From the NCBI GenBank assembly GCA_030144725.1, contig JASKMD010000029.1:1629001-1693000 (forward strand): DNA of 64,000 nt, in the 5' to 3' direction. The notes under the pieces were generated by a model, which did not search any database, was not told the DNA's origin, and worked only from the letters and a program-made list of their open reading frames with translations. Below, piece by piece: positions 9,870 through 21,837 of the stretch. Within the stretch, counting starts at the first letter, position 1; the number at the start of each line of letters is the position of its first letter. A program made the position numbers and the translations under genes. Source of the DNA: Haematococcus lacustris. Taxonomy: Eukaryota > Chlorophyta > Chlorophyceae > Chlamydomonadales > Haematococcaceae.

Positions 9870-10225
9870 ACAGGCTGTGAGCCTTGTTATCGCAAATTAC
9901 TATGCTAATGTGCCTAATGTTCCCTTCAGCTCCGCCCATGCAGTGTGTGTGCCTCCAGTACTGACAGGCTGTAGCTTGTGCTCACACACATCCCCTGTGA
10001 GAGAAATTAGGTATCTTATGGTGGGGTTGACTAGTTGTAGCTAGCTATAGTCGCCACTTGCGCAGCAGGGCTTTGTCACACACATACGCCCACTCCTGGC
10101 CTGGCTTGCCCGGCTTTGGCATGGCTGGGCGGCCCTCCCATATGCACAGCCCAGTGTGACGTGGCCCTGGACCGTTTGCACAGCGTCGAATGTTGAGTAC
10201 AGCTTACATGTCCCGGTCATAGAAC
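9870..10225 (-). pseudogene. Type-C/D Fanzor C-terminal fragment (RuvC-III) with 3' tail
   Basis: The minus-strand exon from 10225, after acceptor CCTTGCAG, reads FYDRDM, a TAA stop, then AVLNIRRCANGPGPRHTGLC, and further on RPAMPKPGKPGQEWAYV, ending at a stop near 10046. It aligns with the last exon of copies C and D. The motif DRD-x-NAALNI has been hit by a stop codon. The following tail (10045-9870) shares GGGGATGTGTGTGAG and a GGCGGAGCTGAAGGGAACATTAGGCAC-like block with the tail of copy D. No RuvC-I or RuvC-II lies nearby. Confidence 0.75.
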
Positions 10226-10429
10226 CTGCAAGGGTCTGGTGGCGGGAGGCGAAGTCAGGTACACATGCTGTGCATGCTTGTTTTGCTGTTTGTCTCACAC
10301 CGAAAACGTGCCGCGGCGGGGGAGCAATGAGCTATGCGATCATATTCACAACATTCGTCAAGAGTTACAAGCATCGACAGTAAAATGCAAGCACACCAGC
10401 GGCCACCACGCTGCCTAAGTTCCGCAGCA

Positions 10430-13295
10430 ATGTCGCTGTCTTCGGGTGTCAGGCTGCGCCTGGCAGCACCGGCAGCGGCTTCCGCACCGTGAGTTTAGCC
10501 GCGGGGTCCGGCTTGCTGTCCTTGGGGCGTGAAGCGTGTGCAACGGGGTGCACGTTGCAAACCTTGCCCACTTTGCGCGCACTCGATGCAGAACGGTGGA
10601 TGCGATCCAAGGCGTGCGACAGGACGTGGTCGACGCTATTGCAAAAGCCGCCAGGAACTGCTTGAACGACACTGACCTCAGCGTTGCGCAGCGGCGCAAG
10701 GTGCAGTTGCTGGACATGTCGATCATCACGTGGAGGCAACTTTGGGGATGGTTACTGACATTGTGCACCTTGGCCCACATTTTCTCAACGAGGGGTGCAC
10801 AAGCTGTCATGTATCCGTGCCTTGTGCCAGGGCAAGGTGCGTGACACTTACGACCTTGGGGACAAGGTGGTGATCGTGACCACTGACCGGCAGTCAGCCT
10901 TTGACCGGCACCTGGCCTCCATCCCCTTCAAAGGCCAAGTCCTAAACCAGACCAGTGCCTGGTGGTTCCAAAGCACGCAGCACATCGTGCGCAACGCCCT
11001 GCTCAGCGTGCCAGACCCCAATGTGTCCATCATGAAGAAGTGCCGGGTGTTTCCTGTGGAGTTTGTGGTGCGAGGCTTCATGACAGGTCCGCTACGAAAC
11101 AAGCTGGCGACTGGTCAGGTCAGCAACAGGGCAGTTGCACAGATGGCATGTGCCAGGGCAAGGCCGGACTGCGGCACTGCAGTGAGAGAGCAAGACAGGC
11201 TTAGGCTTGGGAAGCCAAGGTCGTGTATGTGCTCTCGAGTGCTTGCATGCTCAGACAGGTGCCAGGTGCCTGGAGCATTTGCATTGGCTCTTCCTCTTTG
11301 AGCCTGCCTCGTTACAACTTAGACTGTCTGCCACTCCTTGGTGATGGTTATAAGGGTTGCTGGGGCAGCAGGGTGAGGCAGCAGCTGGGTGCAATGCTGC
11401 TGTGGGCTGCAGGTTCCACTGACACCTCCTTGTGGACACACTACAAGGCTGGCGCACGGCAGTACTGCGGGAACTCCTTCCCTGACGGCATGCAGAAGAA
11501 TGACCGACTGGCTGTGAATGTGCTGACGCCCACAACTAAGGTGAGTAGCAGGAAGGGCAGTACAGTATGAGCTGCTTCGACCCCACCCGACCTCTCTCCA
11601 CTGCCACTGCCCACCTCTGCTGGCCTCCTACACCTGATGCAGGCAGAGGATCATGACGTGCCCATCAGCCCACAGGAGATTGTGGCACAAGGCCTGATGA
11701 GCCAACAAGACTGGGACCAGGTCAGGGCTTGGCTGCCACCCTGCCACGCCTTCTCTCACTCCCACGCGCCTGCCCACCTGCCTGCCTGCCTACCTCTGTC
11801 CCTCTACACCTGCATCCTCTACACCTCTGCCTGGCCTGCATTAGCTGCGGAGTAGCACCAGAATTGTCTGCTTTTTTTTTTGAGGCCTCGAGGCCTGTAG
11901 CCAGGTGGCACGAGGGATGAACAAGAGTATGAAAAGTATATAGAGGTGTCACAGTGAGTATAATACTATGCACACCCTCCTGGCCCACTGGCCTTTGTCG
12001 GCAGCCCCTATGACACACTTGTGCAAAGTAGCACAGTACATGCTATGGTGTACACCTCAGCCCCGGTAGCTGCTGTGTGGCATCCATCACCAACTGCAGG
12101 TGGCAGCGGCTGCCCTAGCCTTGTTTGCATTTGGCCAGACAGAGGCTGCCAAACGAGGGCTGCTGCTGGTGGATACCAAGTACGAGTTTGGCAAGGATGA
12201 GGAAGGCAACATCCACCTCATAGATGAGGTGAGCTGCTGCAGGCTGCATTAACCATCACTCACCGCCATGACAAGACCATCCGATGAAACACACCACCAC
12301 CACCGTTTGTTCGCTGGCGTGCTCAAATCCTCGAGCCTCGAGCACCAGCCATGAAAAGGCGGGTCAAGCATGATGTGCTTGCGCGACCCGGTCAGTAGCT
12401 GTGCGCTTAACGCCCTGCACTGCTGCGCCTTGCACTGCTTTGTGCCTGAGGCCCTGCTTTGCCGCAACGCGAGCGGGACTGCGTGTGCACACCCTGAACG
12501 AGTTGTCATCCATCAACGCGGCTGTGTGGCTACTACAGATTCACACCCCGGATAGCAGTCGCTACTGGCTGGCGGACAGTTACGAAGCGCGGCATGCGGC
12601 GGGGCAGGAGCCGGAGAACATCGACAAGGAGTTCTTGCGCCTCTGGTTCCGCGCCTGCTGTGACCCTTACAAGGACGCGGTACTCCCAGAAGCGCCGCAC
12701 GAGCTTGTTTGCGAGCTCAGCAAGCGGTGCGTATGGTGCCCGAGCTAAGGCCGGGGCTGAGGGCGGGGCTCCTTGGTAGTTGTCCGACTTGAGTACTGGG
12801 CTGCGGTCGGGTGCTTACGCCAGGAGCCATGGAGAAGATAGGATAGAAACACCAGCTAGCAGTGATATGAGGGGCAGCAGGGAAGCCCGACTCATGCGTG
12901 CTCTCCTGCGCCTTGCTTTCTGACAGCACTCCCCCCATACTATACGCATCATGCGGCAGAGAGAATGAAACACCCATGCATAGCTAAACCTAGATGGCGA
13001 CTGGCAACCGAGGCATTCCATAACAGTTTACGACATAGTGGGAGCAGAGCAGCTGGTACGAAGATATGTCCTTGTTAGCATGTCCACGTTCGATGCTCAG
13101 TGTGGTGATATCAGCATGGCTAGTCCCATGCTGTGGGTTATGCACATCCTGAGGAACGATTGATGGCTACTGCTGTGCAGGTATGTGTTCTTGTACGAGA
13201 AAATAACGGGGCAGAGCTTTCAGGTGCCGGACCTATCCGTCCCCATCAACGCGCGCATGGAGCAGAATGTGAAGGCCGCACTGGCATACCTTTAG
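10430..13295 (+). CDS. PUR7: Phosphoribosylaminoimidazole-succinocarboxamide (SAICAR) synthetase
   Basis: Eight exons splice in perfect phase: 10430-10488, 10592-10700, 10831-11086, 11413-11540, 11643-11720, 12100-12228, 12539-12726 and 13181-13295 (353 aa). The enzyme joins aspartate to CAIR with ATP in de novo purine synthesis. Family motifs in order are [49 protein letters not shown] followed by [43 protein letters not shown] and [10 protein letters not shown]. The Ser/Ala/Arg-rich N-terminus [20 protein letters not shown] looks like an organelle transit peptide, as expected for a plastid-located plant-type enzyme. The start at 10430 is the only ATG giving this in-frame first exon. Length fits the family. 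No sign of damage; mobile DNA flanks it on both sides. Confidence 0.96.
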
Positions 13296-13512
13296 TATAG
13301 ACACTATTGCTAGGTATGGAGGCCACAAGCATGCTTTCAATATGCCAGCAGCGGAGGAAGAAGGAAGCTTCTGAGTCCGCCAGCGTTGTCCTGCCGCGTT
13401 TCGTGTGGAACATTCTCACATTGTGTCATTGTGTGTCATTTTTTGTTAGTTGGGGGCACCTGACTCACAACCCTGGGCGTAATGACGTTGTAGTTTGTCT
13501 AGTGTTTACATT
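13296..13512. other. PUR7 3' flank
   Basis: No coding feature recognised; probably the PUR7 3' untranslated region and downstream spacer. Confidence 0.4.
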
Positions 13513-13628
13513 ATGGCTGCCTCGATGGCGCAGTTCAAGCGGCTAGCAGGCGAGGATGGCACACTTGACGCCGATGCAAGTAATGACATCGCAGCCACAA
13601 AGTTAACGGGGCTGCCGATCACTGACAG
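13513..13628 (+). other. Exon-like dispersed repeat, copy 1
   Basis: An open segment from ATG 13513 encodes FKRLAGEDGTLDADASNDI followed by AATKLTGLPITD and ends at AG|GTAGGC. The same peptide with few changes is encoded at 21901-22000. The conservation suggests a duplicated first exon of an unknown gene or transposon. No function is proposed. Nothing further is recognised from 13629 to 14040. Confidence 0.5.
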
Positions 13629-14040
13629 GTAGGCAGTTCACCATTGAGGCTACCTATATAGTTAAATACACTAAAATACTTAATACTAACAGGAAAACCA
13701 GGAAAGTAACAGGCAAACCAGGACATCAAAGGCATTTAGCGATACAGTTAGCGAAGCGAGTCAGTAGAATGCAGCGAAACAGTCAGCGTAGACGTAACCG
13801 TAATGCCTCGGACAGTTAGGTTGGCCGTGAGGCCGACGCGCCGCCAGAACCAAGCCAGGCGCAGCGGAACATGCAGGCCAACGGTGCAGCGCACTGGGCC
13901 CACAACAACAATAACATATGGCGCGGAAAGAAGTATAAAATGCACACCGTGATGAGGGGCGTGGTCGCTGCGGGTTTAGAGGAGGGCGCGGTCGTGCCGT
14001 CCGAAGTGGTGGAGGCGCGGCTCTACGAGCAACTTGTTGC

Positions 14041-15037
14041 CGGCATCCAGCCCGGATGTGCTGTCGCAAGTCACCAACTACACCGCCTCGCTGCAGCGGT
14101 ACCGGGAGTACGCCGCCATGACGCTGGTGACCTGGCCCGCCATGTGGGCGGAGCTGTCCAAGCCGCGCTGGTCCAACGCCAGGTTCCGCCTGTACCGACA
14201 CAAGCAGAGCACCGTGGCCAAGTTCTGGGCTGAGGTGAGTAGGCCGTACCCAGCCAGTGTGTGTGCTAGTGTGTGTGCTCACAATGCTTGTCTTTGCCAT
14301 GGTTTGACCTGCGCTCACCTGCGCTCACGCTCTCTTCTTGTGTGCCTTGGCTGCAGACTGTGAGGGGTGCCAGGGTACGCTGCAACTCGGCTGCCACAGG
14401 TCGCCCCCTGGCCCTGGCAGCAGGCTTCAGCGGCAGCGGCAGCAGGGGCAGCAGGGGCGTGCCTGTCAAGCAGATGCTCAAGGAGGCATGCAAGCAGTTC
14501 CCCGGGCGTGTGGTGCTGGTGCATGAGTTCCGCACCAGCCGGGTCAGCTCTGCCCGCACCAACGTGGTGGCAGGCCAGGCAGAGTCTTTCAGGTGAGAGA
14601 CCCCAGGTGCATGTGCATTGTAGGAGTGGAGTCATTACATAGCACCTCACACACCAGCCCAGCCTGTGCCCTGCACCGTTTAGACTAGACATGGCTTGAC
14701 TGAACACTTGGAATGGCAAGGAAAGATTTTACACAGGTGCATTGACATATATGCCGCCTTGCAGGTGGCTGCGCCCGGTGCGCAGCATGGCGACGCGGTC
14801 CCGGATCAGGGCCTGATGTGCTCAACAAGCAATGGCATTAGGTTCTACGACCGGGACGTGTCAGCCGCGCTGAACATCCGCCGCATTGCAGCCGGGCCGG
14901 GCCGCCCACACGAGCTCAACAGCTGGCCGAACCGCCCCGCCTTGCCTAACCCAGGCGGTGTGGGCCAGGATTGGGTGGAAGTGCGCGACAAGGGCCAGCT
15001 GCGGAAGTGGCAGCGGTGGCACGAGCGGCGGCATTAG
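14041..15037 (+). pseudogene. Fanzor copy C, lacking its N-terminus and RuvC-I
   Basis: Three exons remain: about 14041-14234 (helical region PAMWAELSKPRWSNARFRLY), 14357-14592 (RuvC-II VLVHEFRTSRVSS, Glu codon 14525-14527) and 14765-15037 (GLMCSTSNGIRFYDRDVSAA, catalytic Asp codon 14855-14857, then LNIRRIAAGPGRP and a stop). The intron after FWAE sits where A, B, D and E also have one. No VDPG motif is found upstream, so the copy is 5'-truncated. The third exon needs a one-base shift near 14810-14816 to pass from the WLRPVRSM frame to GLMCS. The Asp before the RuvC-II Glu is His. RuvC-II and RuvC-III acidic residues are kept, but without RuvC-I it cannot be a complete nuclease. Confidence 0.8.
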
Positions 15038-15402
15038 TATTATGTGGACCATGCCTTGGAACAAACAAACAAACAATTCGATTGCTCCTCACAAGTACTC
15101 ACTCAAGGGGATGTGTGTTATGGCACCTCACAGAAGTGTTGGGGCTCCACAGGAGGATAGGGATACAGGACGGCCTGGATGAAACGACCCTGCGACGCGA
15201 CTACAACTTACAAGTACCAAAGTCATAGGAATCCTCAAGACACATGCCACACATTCCCTGACACTCAAGGGTACAGGTTGCAGGTTGCCCTGCTCCTGGC
15301 GATACATCAATTCAGCCGTAGCCGAAGTTGTTGTCCCATTCGGCGTAAACTTCGATAAACTGCTGCTTTGCCACAAATCCACATTTGTCTTGCGAGCCAC
15401 CC
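15038..15402. other. Fanzor C 3' flank
   Basis: Non-coding. CAAGGGGATGTGTG at 15103-15116 resembles the GGGGATGYGTGTGAG block in the tails of the 10.1 kb and 54.5 kb Fanzor fragments, so this probably includes the 3' tail of copy C. Confidence 0.4.
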
Positions 15403-16756
15403 ATGGACCTCACGGCATTGCAAGCGCTGGAAATATCGGAGATAGAGCAAAAGGTACAAGTCTCCTCGTGCATACGTGTAGTACATCCTTCACTTGCTTA
15501 GCAATGTGCTACTGTCACCGCAGCGTAATGCGCGACGGGTTCGACGCGCCTCGTATATAGACCATCTATCCATCGAAGGCTTGCAGGCCGACAGGAGTCG
15601 AAGCTTGACAAACCTCCCAGGTAGGCACGACAGCTGTAGTTGCAATGAAGTAGCGGCCTTGCATCACATGCCCTGACTTCTGCATTGCATTTCTTGCCAT
15701 AGCCTCAGGGCCTGTCAATAGAACAAACGAGGAGGAGGAAGACAACGGCAACTATAATGCTGCTATAGAGCGCATGATGCGAAAGCATGCCGGCAGGTGT
15801 GTAGGGGGCTGGCAGCAGCAGGGCGTGGATGGGATGAAAAGCTTTGTGAGGGTCTCCTTGTTTTGCTATGCAGGCAATCCTCAACATCCTTGCCATCCAC
15901 CACCTCAGTGCGCCAGCTTGACAATTCGTTGTCCTCGTCCAGCATGGTACCACCTGCTGCATCCTTAAGCAGGAGCCAACCAAGCTTCTTAATGAACCAT
16001 TCTGCCTCCAGCCGCCTGGCTGTTGACGTCAGCCAGGCTGCAGCTGCAGCTGCCAGCCCCTTCAATAAGCTGCTGCGGCCAGAAGTGGACAATCAGGCAT
16101 CTCCTGCACCAAGCACCAGTGGGCAAAGCAGCCTCCTAAGCTCAGGCCGATTGGAAGGCAAGCCACAAGCCAACAGTGGTTGGTACAGCGGAGCCAGCCA
16201 ACCTAGTGCTACAGCAGAGCTCAGCAGCCCAGGCTCCCAGGGACCCCGCGCGGCCCGGCTGGACGTCCACAGCTCGTGCACACAGCGTGACGCAGGCTCA
16301 GCTCAGGCCACCGGTCAGCTTGCTGGCCACAACCGCGCTCAAGGCCAGGGTGCAGGGCAGCGTGCTGCGCCAACGGCCTTGTACGAAGGCAGTGGGGACC
16401 TAGCCATGCCCACAGGGCCCCGCAGGCCTGGTGGTGGTGGGGGTGGCCGGCGAGCGAGCGTCAGCATGGACTTTGTGGTGGCAGCTGCTGCTGAAGCCAT
16501 GGGCATGATCTGCATGGGAGTGGAGGGAGGCGTGGAGCAGGGGCCTGGGAGGCAGCCTGGGTCTAGCACGTCAGGAGCAGGGGTGGCCATGCCTAGTGAC
16601 CTGCAGCCCACAGATGCAGGGATGAGCAAGGGAAGCAATGCTGGGTGGGGCTTCAAGACGCAGGTAGCAGGCTCCCAGGCAGGGGCAGGGGAGGCGGCAA
16701 GGCCAGCACGGGGTCCTGTCGCGGGACGCAGGGCGGTGGCACACCTGGTGCACTGA
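15403..16756 (+). CDS. Hypothetical Ser/Ala/Gly-rich protein, 4 exons
   Basis: Exons 15403-15453, 15524-15620, 15709-15796 and 15874-16756 join in phase to 372 aa. The protein starts MDLTALQALEISEIEQK, continues with basic RNARRVRRASYIDHLSIEG and an acidic NEEEEDNGNYN segment, then a long Ser/Ala/Gly-rich, probably disordered region. Two RRAS motifs (RRASYID and RRASVSMDF) look like basophilic kinase sites. No catalytic domain or membrane segment is seen. The gene model is credible because four junctions fit and because of the N-terminal exon signals. An AATAAA lies at about 16826. I do not recognise the family. Confidence 0.55.
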
Positions 16757-17727
16757 GTGCTGCTGCCAAGCACACCACTGGCACACCTGGCAGCTGCAAG
16801 CCTGCTCCCTAAATCTTGTACACACAATAAAGTGAAATGCTGGTCTATCAGCACACAATTTATCACATGTGCTCGACGTGTTATGCATTACCTTATACAA
16901 GCAAACCATGATGGTGATCACACATGAACACATGCATCATGTCCCCATGAGCTCAACACCTTGCACATTGCTGCTAGCCAGTGTGATAGTGTACTTCCTG
17001 GGTGCATGTCCCATGGCCCAGGGCTGGATGGCTAGGCCAAATGTATGCTCAAGGAGTACTATGCTGATACCAGTAAGTCCGGAGTGCATGAGACATGTTG
17101 ATGGGCGGAAAACAATCCTACCCCTAACCCACATCTGCACGACTGCATGCATTGGTTTTCGAGATGTTATCAAGTAGGACAGCAATGAGACCAGTAGCCT
17201 GTCCACGAACACTCAGCACCCAGCAGCCAGGTCTCAATACCCAGACACTTTTTGCAATATTGCAGCGTCATCGCAGCCTTACTGTGTGTGCGACTGTGTA
17301 TGGCTTGCACTCGCTTACTTTCCCTCATTTTCGGAGGTGTGTCCCATGGATACAATAGCATGTATATGGGGGTGGGAGGGGTAGGGCTGGGGGTGGGAGG
17401 GCGGGGTGGGGCTGCGGTGATGGGGCTGGGATGGGGTGGGAGTGCGATGATATGTATGCGTTTTTATACTTGTTGCAACCATTGCGTGACTTTACGAGGT
17501 TTGTAGTAAGTACGGATGACGGACGCGGTGGCGTCCATGTAGGCAATGTTAAACATATTCCAAGCCCCGGCGACTTGTACACCGGCCGGTACCAGCATGC
17601 ACCGCCGGGTGTTGAGCGCCGGCCGAGCATGCAGCTTACACTCGCGGTGCTGCCTACTCCTGTGCCTTTCCCGAGTACACAGAGCAATCTATCATGAGGG
17701 TGCTCGTCCTTATATTGCGCCGCTTAT
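16757..17727. other. Intergenic; no gene recognised
   Basis: Holds the AATAAA-containing 3' flank of the preceding gene and a G-rich segment of GGGGTGGGAG-type repeats (about 17369-17450). No supported coding sequence. Confidence 0.45.
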
Positions 17728-18310
17728 GGTCACCCCCGCCATTGGCTGCACCCCCATGGCTCAAGAGATAACTTTCTGACTCATTTCTGCACGGGTGAGG
17801 CCGCCGATTTGTGCGATGAGTTGCTGATGGCCCGAATAGAGTGCAGCCAGCCCCAGCGCTTTGCCGGGTGGCTGGCCCCCAACACGCGACGTGTTCTGGA
17901 GCGTCGCAGACACATTTAGCGACGGCTATAGGCAGCCTGGACCCAGAGCGGCGTGAATGGCGCATCCTGACTGGACATGCCAACTTTTCAGGTTAGCACG
18001 CATCAGTGCTGCAACGTCCTAGCACGAATCGAGACCCTCTCCTTAGCTCACCTGCTGCTTCCCGGGCTGCTTCCTTGCCCCCAATTCTAAAGTGTCACCT
18101 TTGGTCGTCAAAACACGCCCCGGCAGGTCGACGGCATCGCGGGTTGGGAGCGTGACCGCAGCGGCTGATTGTTGCTGAAAACAGGTACAGTCCACAAGTG
18201 GCTGCTACTTCTTGGTTGCACAGGATGGTTACCGCATTGGTGCCTGTGGCTTCTGAGCAACCACGAAAGGCAAGAATTAGTGAAAATATGCAGACACTGA
18301 GCTGGTAAAA

Positions 18311-21028
18311 GTGTTTGCCGCTGTGCAGGCCTGTAAACGCCATGGTGCAAGGGGAGTGAAGGCTAACTGTGCCAATTTGCAGAAAGCGAGGGAGGTTATG
18401 GCAGAGCGCAGGGCTGCTGAGGCTGAGGCCAAGGCCCAGGCTGGTGCTGCTGAGGCTGAGGCCCAGGCACAGGCTGATGCTGGTGCTTATGAGGCACAGT
18501 TGCACCAGCTGCAGCCTGAAATGCAGCAGAGGGAGCAACAAGCTACTGACACCCAACGCTTGCAACATCTACAGCAACAGCTGCAGGACCTCCAGCAGGA
18601 TGAACTTCAACGTAAGGAGCAGCAGTTGGCTGAGCAGCAACAGCAGCTGCAGCAGCAGCAGGTAGACATGCAGCAGAGGGAACAGCAGGTGGCTCAGCAG
18701 CAGCAACAGGTGCAGCAGCAGCAGGCGGACCTGCAGCAGAGGGAGCAGCAGGTGGCTCAGCAACACCACCAGGTGCAGTTGCAGCAGCAGCTTAATAGGC
18801 TGCAGCAACAGCTCGAGGCACAAAGCGGGGCTGAATTGCAACGCCAGGTGCAGCAGCAGCTGGCTGCACACCAACACCTGTTGCAGCAGCAGCAGGCGGA
18901 CCTGCTACTAAAGCAGCAGCAGGTGGAGAAGCAGCCGCAAGAGGCGGCAGTCCAGCAGGCTGTCAGCACCCACCACCCCCTCCCAGACCATTCTACATGC
19001 TCTCCCCAGGTCCCTGGGTCCCTCAGGTCACCCCTGTTCATGCGCCCACGCCAGGACACAACACTAGCGCCCATGCCAAGGTACGCAGTTCCCATGCATG
19101 CCCTCCCAAGCAACCACAACCACACCTTTCATACACCACACCACACCACACCACACCACACCACACCACACCACACCACACCACACCACACCACACCACA
19201 CCACACCACACCACACCACACCACACCACACCACACCACACCACACCACACCACACCACACCACACCACACCACACCACACCACACCACACCACACCACA
19301 CCACACCACACCACACCACACCACACCACACCACACCACACCACACCACACCACACCACACCACACCACACCACACCACACCACACCACACCACACCACA
19401 CCACACCACACCACACCACACCACACCACACCACACCACACCACACCACACCACACCACACCACACCACACCACACCACACCACACCACACCACACCACA
19501 CCACACCACACCACACCACACCACACCACACCACACCACACCACACCACACCACACCACACCACACCACACCACACCACACCACACCACACCACACCACA
19601 CCACACCACACCACACCACACCACACCACACCACACCACACCACACCACACCACACCACACCACACCACACCACACCACACCACACCACACCACACCACA
19701 CCACACCACACCACACCACACCACACCACACCACACCACACCACACCACACCACACCACACCACACCACACCACACCACACCACACCACACCACACCACA
19801 CCACACCACACCACACCACACCACACCACACCACACCACACCACACCACACCACACCACACCACACCACACCACACCACACCACACCACACCACACCCCA
19901 CCCCACCCCACCCCACCCCACCCCACCCCACCCCACCCCACCCCACCCCACCCCACCCCACCCCACCCCACCCCACCCCACCCCACCCCACCCCACCCCA
20001 CCCCACCCCACCCCACCCCACCCCACCCCACCCCACCCCACCCCACCCCACCCCACCCCACCCCACCCCACCCCACCCCACCCCACCCCACCCCACCCCA
20101 CCCCACCCCACCCCACCCCACCCCACCCCACCCCACCCCACCCCACCCCACCCCACCCCACCCCACCCCACCCCACCCCACCCCACCCCACCCCACCCCA
20201 CCCCACCCCACCCCACCCCACCCCACCCCACCCCACCCCACCCCACCCCACCCCACCCCACCCCACCCCACCCCACCCCACCCCACCCCACCCCACCCCA
20301 CCCCACCCCACCCCACCTACCACAAACCTGTGTGGGATGCTTGTGTGCATGTGCAGGCTCCATAATGTGGCCCATGCATTGCGCATTCCAGGGCTGCCCT
20401 ACTCAGCGGTGGTGGGTGCCCATCAAAGCCTGCTGCTGGCAACCGCTCCCCCTTCCCCTCAGCCCAGGCCAGCGCAGCAAGCTCAATCCAACCCAAAACA
20501 GCCACCGCCCTCCAGCCCTTCTTACCTGCCACCACCACCCATGCATGGGGGCACAGCCAGTGGGTTGGCTGTGAGGGCCTGGGGGAGGTCATTGACGGAG
20601 TACTTCAGCGCATGGGGCATGCCTGGGGATCTTTGGGGTGCAGGGCAATGCACCGCATGGTGTTCACACCTGACAGGGAGCAGCCTCAATGGGCCATGGC
20701 TGCTTGTGCATGCAGCACGTGCATGAGTGTGCCATGCCTGCCATGCATGAAGCCTGACACCACTACCCCACTTGAGCCCATGCACATGTTTCAAGACACC
20801 GTGAAGGAGGTGTGGGATGACGAAGAGTGTTATGCATTGTTGATGTGGTTCCATCCCGATTTGTTGCATGATGAGGTGTGCTTTGGCAAACTGACCAACA
20901 CACACTGTGCACGATATTGCCAGCACATGGGGTTGAATAGGCCAAAGGAACGTCGGATATTGCGTCGTTTGGTGGTGAGGGACCTAAGGAGTGAGCAGCT
21001 GGAGTTTGAGTATGAGGCGAACAATTGA
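18311..21028 (+). CDS. Gln-rich coiled-coil hypothetical protein with satellite intron
   Basis: A first visible block (18311-19080; true start uncertain, acceptors at 18328 and 18380) encodes KAREVMAERRAAEAEAKAQA followed by about 150 residues of Gln-rich heptad-like coiled coil. Donor AAG|GTACGC at 19080 and acceptor GTGCAG at 20355 would remove the pentamer array and join to RLHNVAHALRIPGLPYSAVV. A later part in another frame (about 20560-21028) encodes EVIDGVLQRMGHAWGSL and ends FEYEANN; the change of frame near 20560 implies a small intron or an indel. It ends with DTVKEVWDDEECYALLMWF and a basic RPKERRILRRLVVRD stretch. It may belong to the 17728-21602 element. Function unknown. Confidence 0.45.
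19134..20316 (+). repeat. Pentamer satellite (CCACA)n then (CCCCA)n
   Basis: About 152 copies of CCACA (to about 19895) switch abruptly to about 84 copies of CCCCA, with no mixing visible. It reads open in all frames (PHHTT or PHPTP), but this is a by-product of the repeat. It lies within the presumed intron 19081-20355. Confidence 0.97.
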
Positions 21029-21606
21029 TATGGCTGGGTGTAAGATGCACGGGGGTCTACTTTGGAGCATCACAGACGGCCCACGGATGAAGACAACGCG
21101 TTTCTGGTTACCATACATGTCAAGAACCCACACAAGGAAACGCACACAACTGGCAGTTCCTCATTCGACGTCCTGGTTGGACAGTTATGGCGGCCGGAAA
21201 AGTGCCCATTTCGAGGATATTTGACATGGGGTGACGCGACACGAGTTGCACGCTGTTCGGGTGCAGGGACAGGCCACAAGCCATACCACTACTCTCGAAC
21301 ATGTCATAAGCACTAGCACTGGCACTAGAACACATGTCGGGGGGGTCCTGCGCCCGACAAGAAATTCAAAATTTTGAAAAGCTGAGCCGCTGAGCGCGAT
21401 AGCTATTCGCCGATCACAGCCCCACTAAGCAGGCCAATCCCAGCACACAATGCGACCAGAATCTTCAACACCCCCGCCCGCCCCGGCACAGGTGCACATC
21501 AGCCCGAGCAGCCCGCTAGCCTCGCGCTCGTGAGCTGCACAGCCCTGCGCAAGAATCGCCGAAAAACTCTTAAAGACAGTGCAGCCAATGGCGGGGGTGA
21601 CCTTAT

Positions 21607-21837
21607 GAACAACCCTAATGCTACCCTGGTCGATCTACCCTTAAGGTGGTGACCGTCATACCCACGACACCACACAGCTGCCGCCCTCCCGTCGCGCCCG
21701 CTGCTTTACGAATGTTGTGTGCAACGTTGCTGTGCGGAATTTATGGGAATGGTAAAAGTGAGGCTGTTATTTCGTCGCAGAGCAAAGCAGCGCCCGTTGC
21801 CTGTACATCGCACTGAACCACACGCAATTATTGTGTC
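21607..21837. other. Spacer downstream of the TIR element
   Basis: No gene seen between the element end and the exon-like segment at 21838. Confidence 0.4.

Larger units (their letters stand above)
17728..21602. mobile_element. Putative DNA transposon, 24 bp perfect inverted ends, TTAT flanks
   Basis: The 24 bases at 17728-17751, starting GGTCACCCCCGCC, reappear as an exact reverse complement at 21579-21602. TTAT stands immediately outside on both sides (17724-17727 and 21603-21606), as expected for a 4 bp target-site duplication. The 3875 bp interior contains the Gln-rich gene 18311-21028. No transposase catalytic motif was recognised, so the superfamily is unknown and the element may be non-autonomous. 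Confidence 0.6.

Noticed and set aside
10041..10298. Independent small Cys-rich gene on the minus strand
   Set aside because: The other frame of the same DNA gives a Fanzor RuvC-III C-terminus, which explains the conservation with 54.5 kb better.
19038..20726. Proteins rich in PHHTT/PHPTP or WGGVG
   Set aside because: Produced by the CCACA/CCCCA satellite, which lies between a plausible donor and acceptor.
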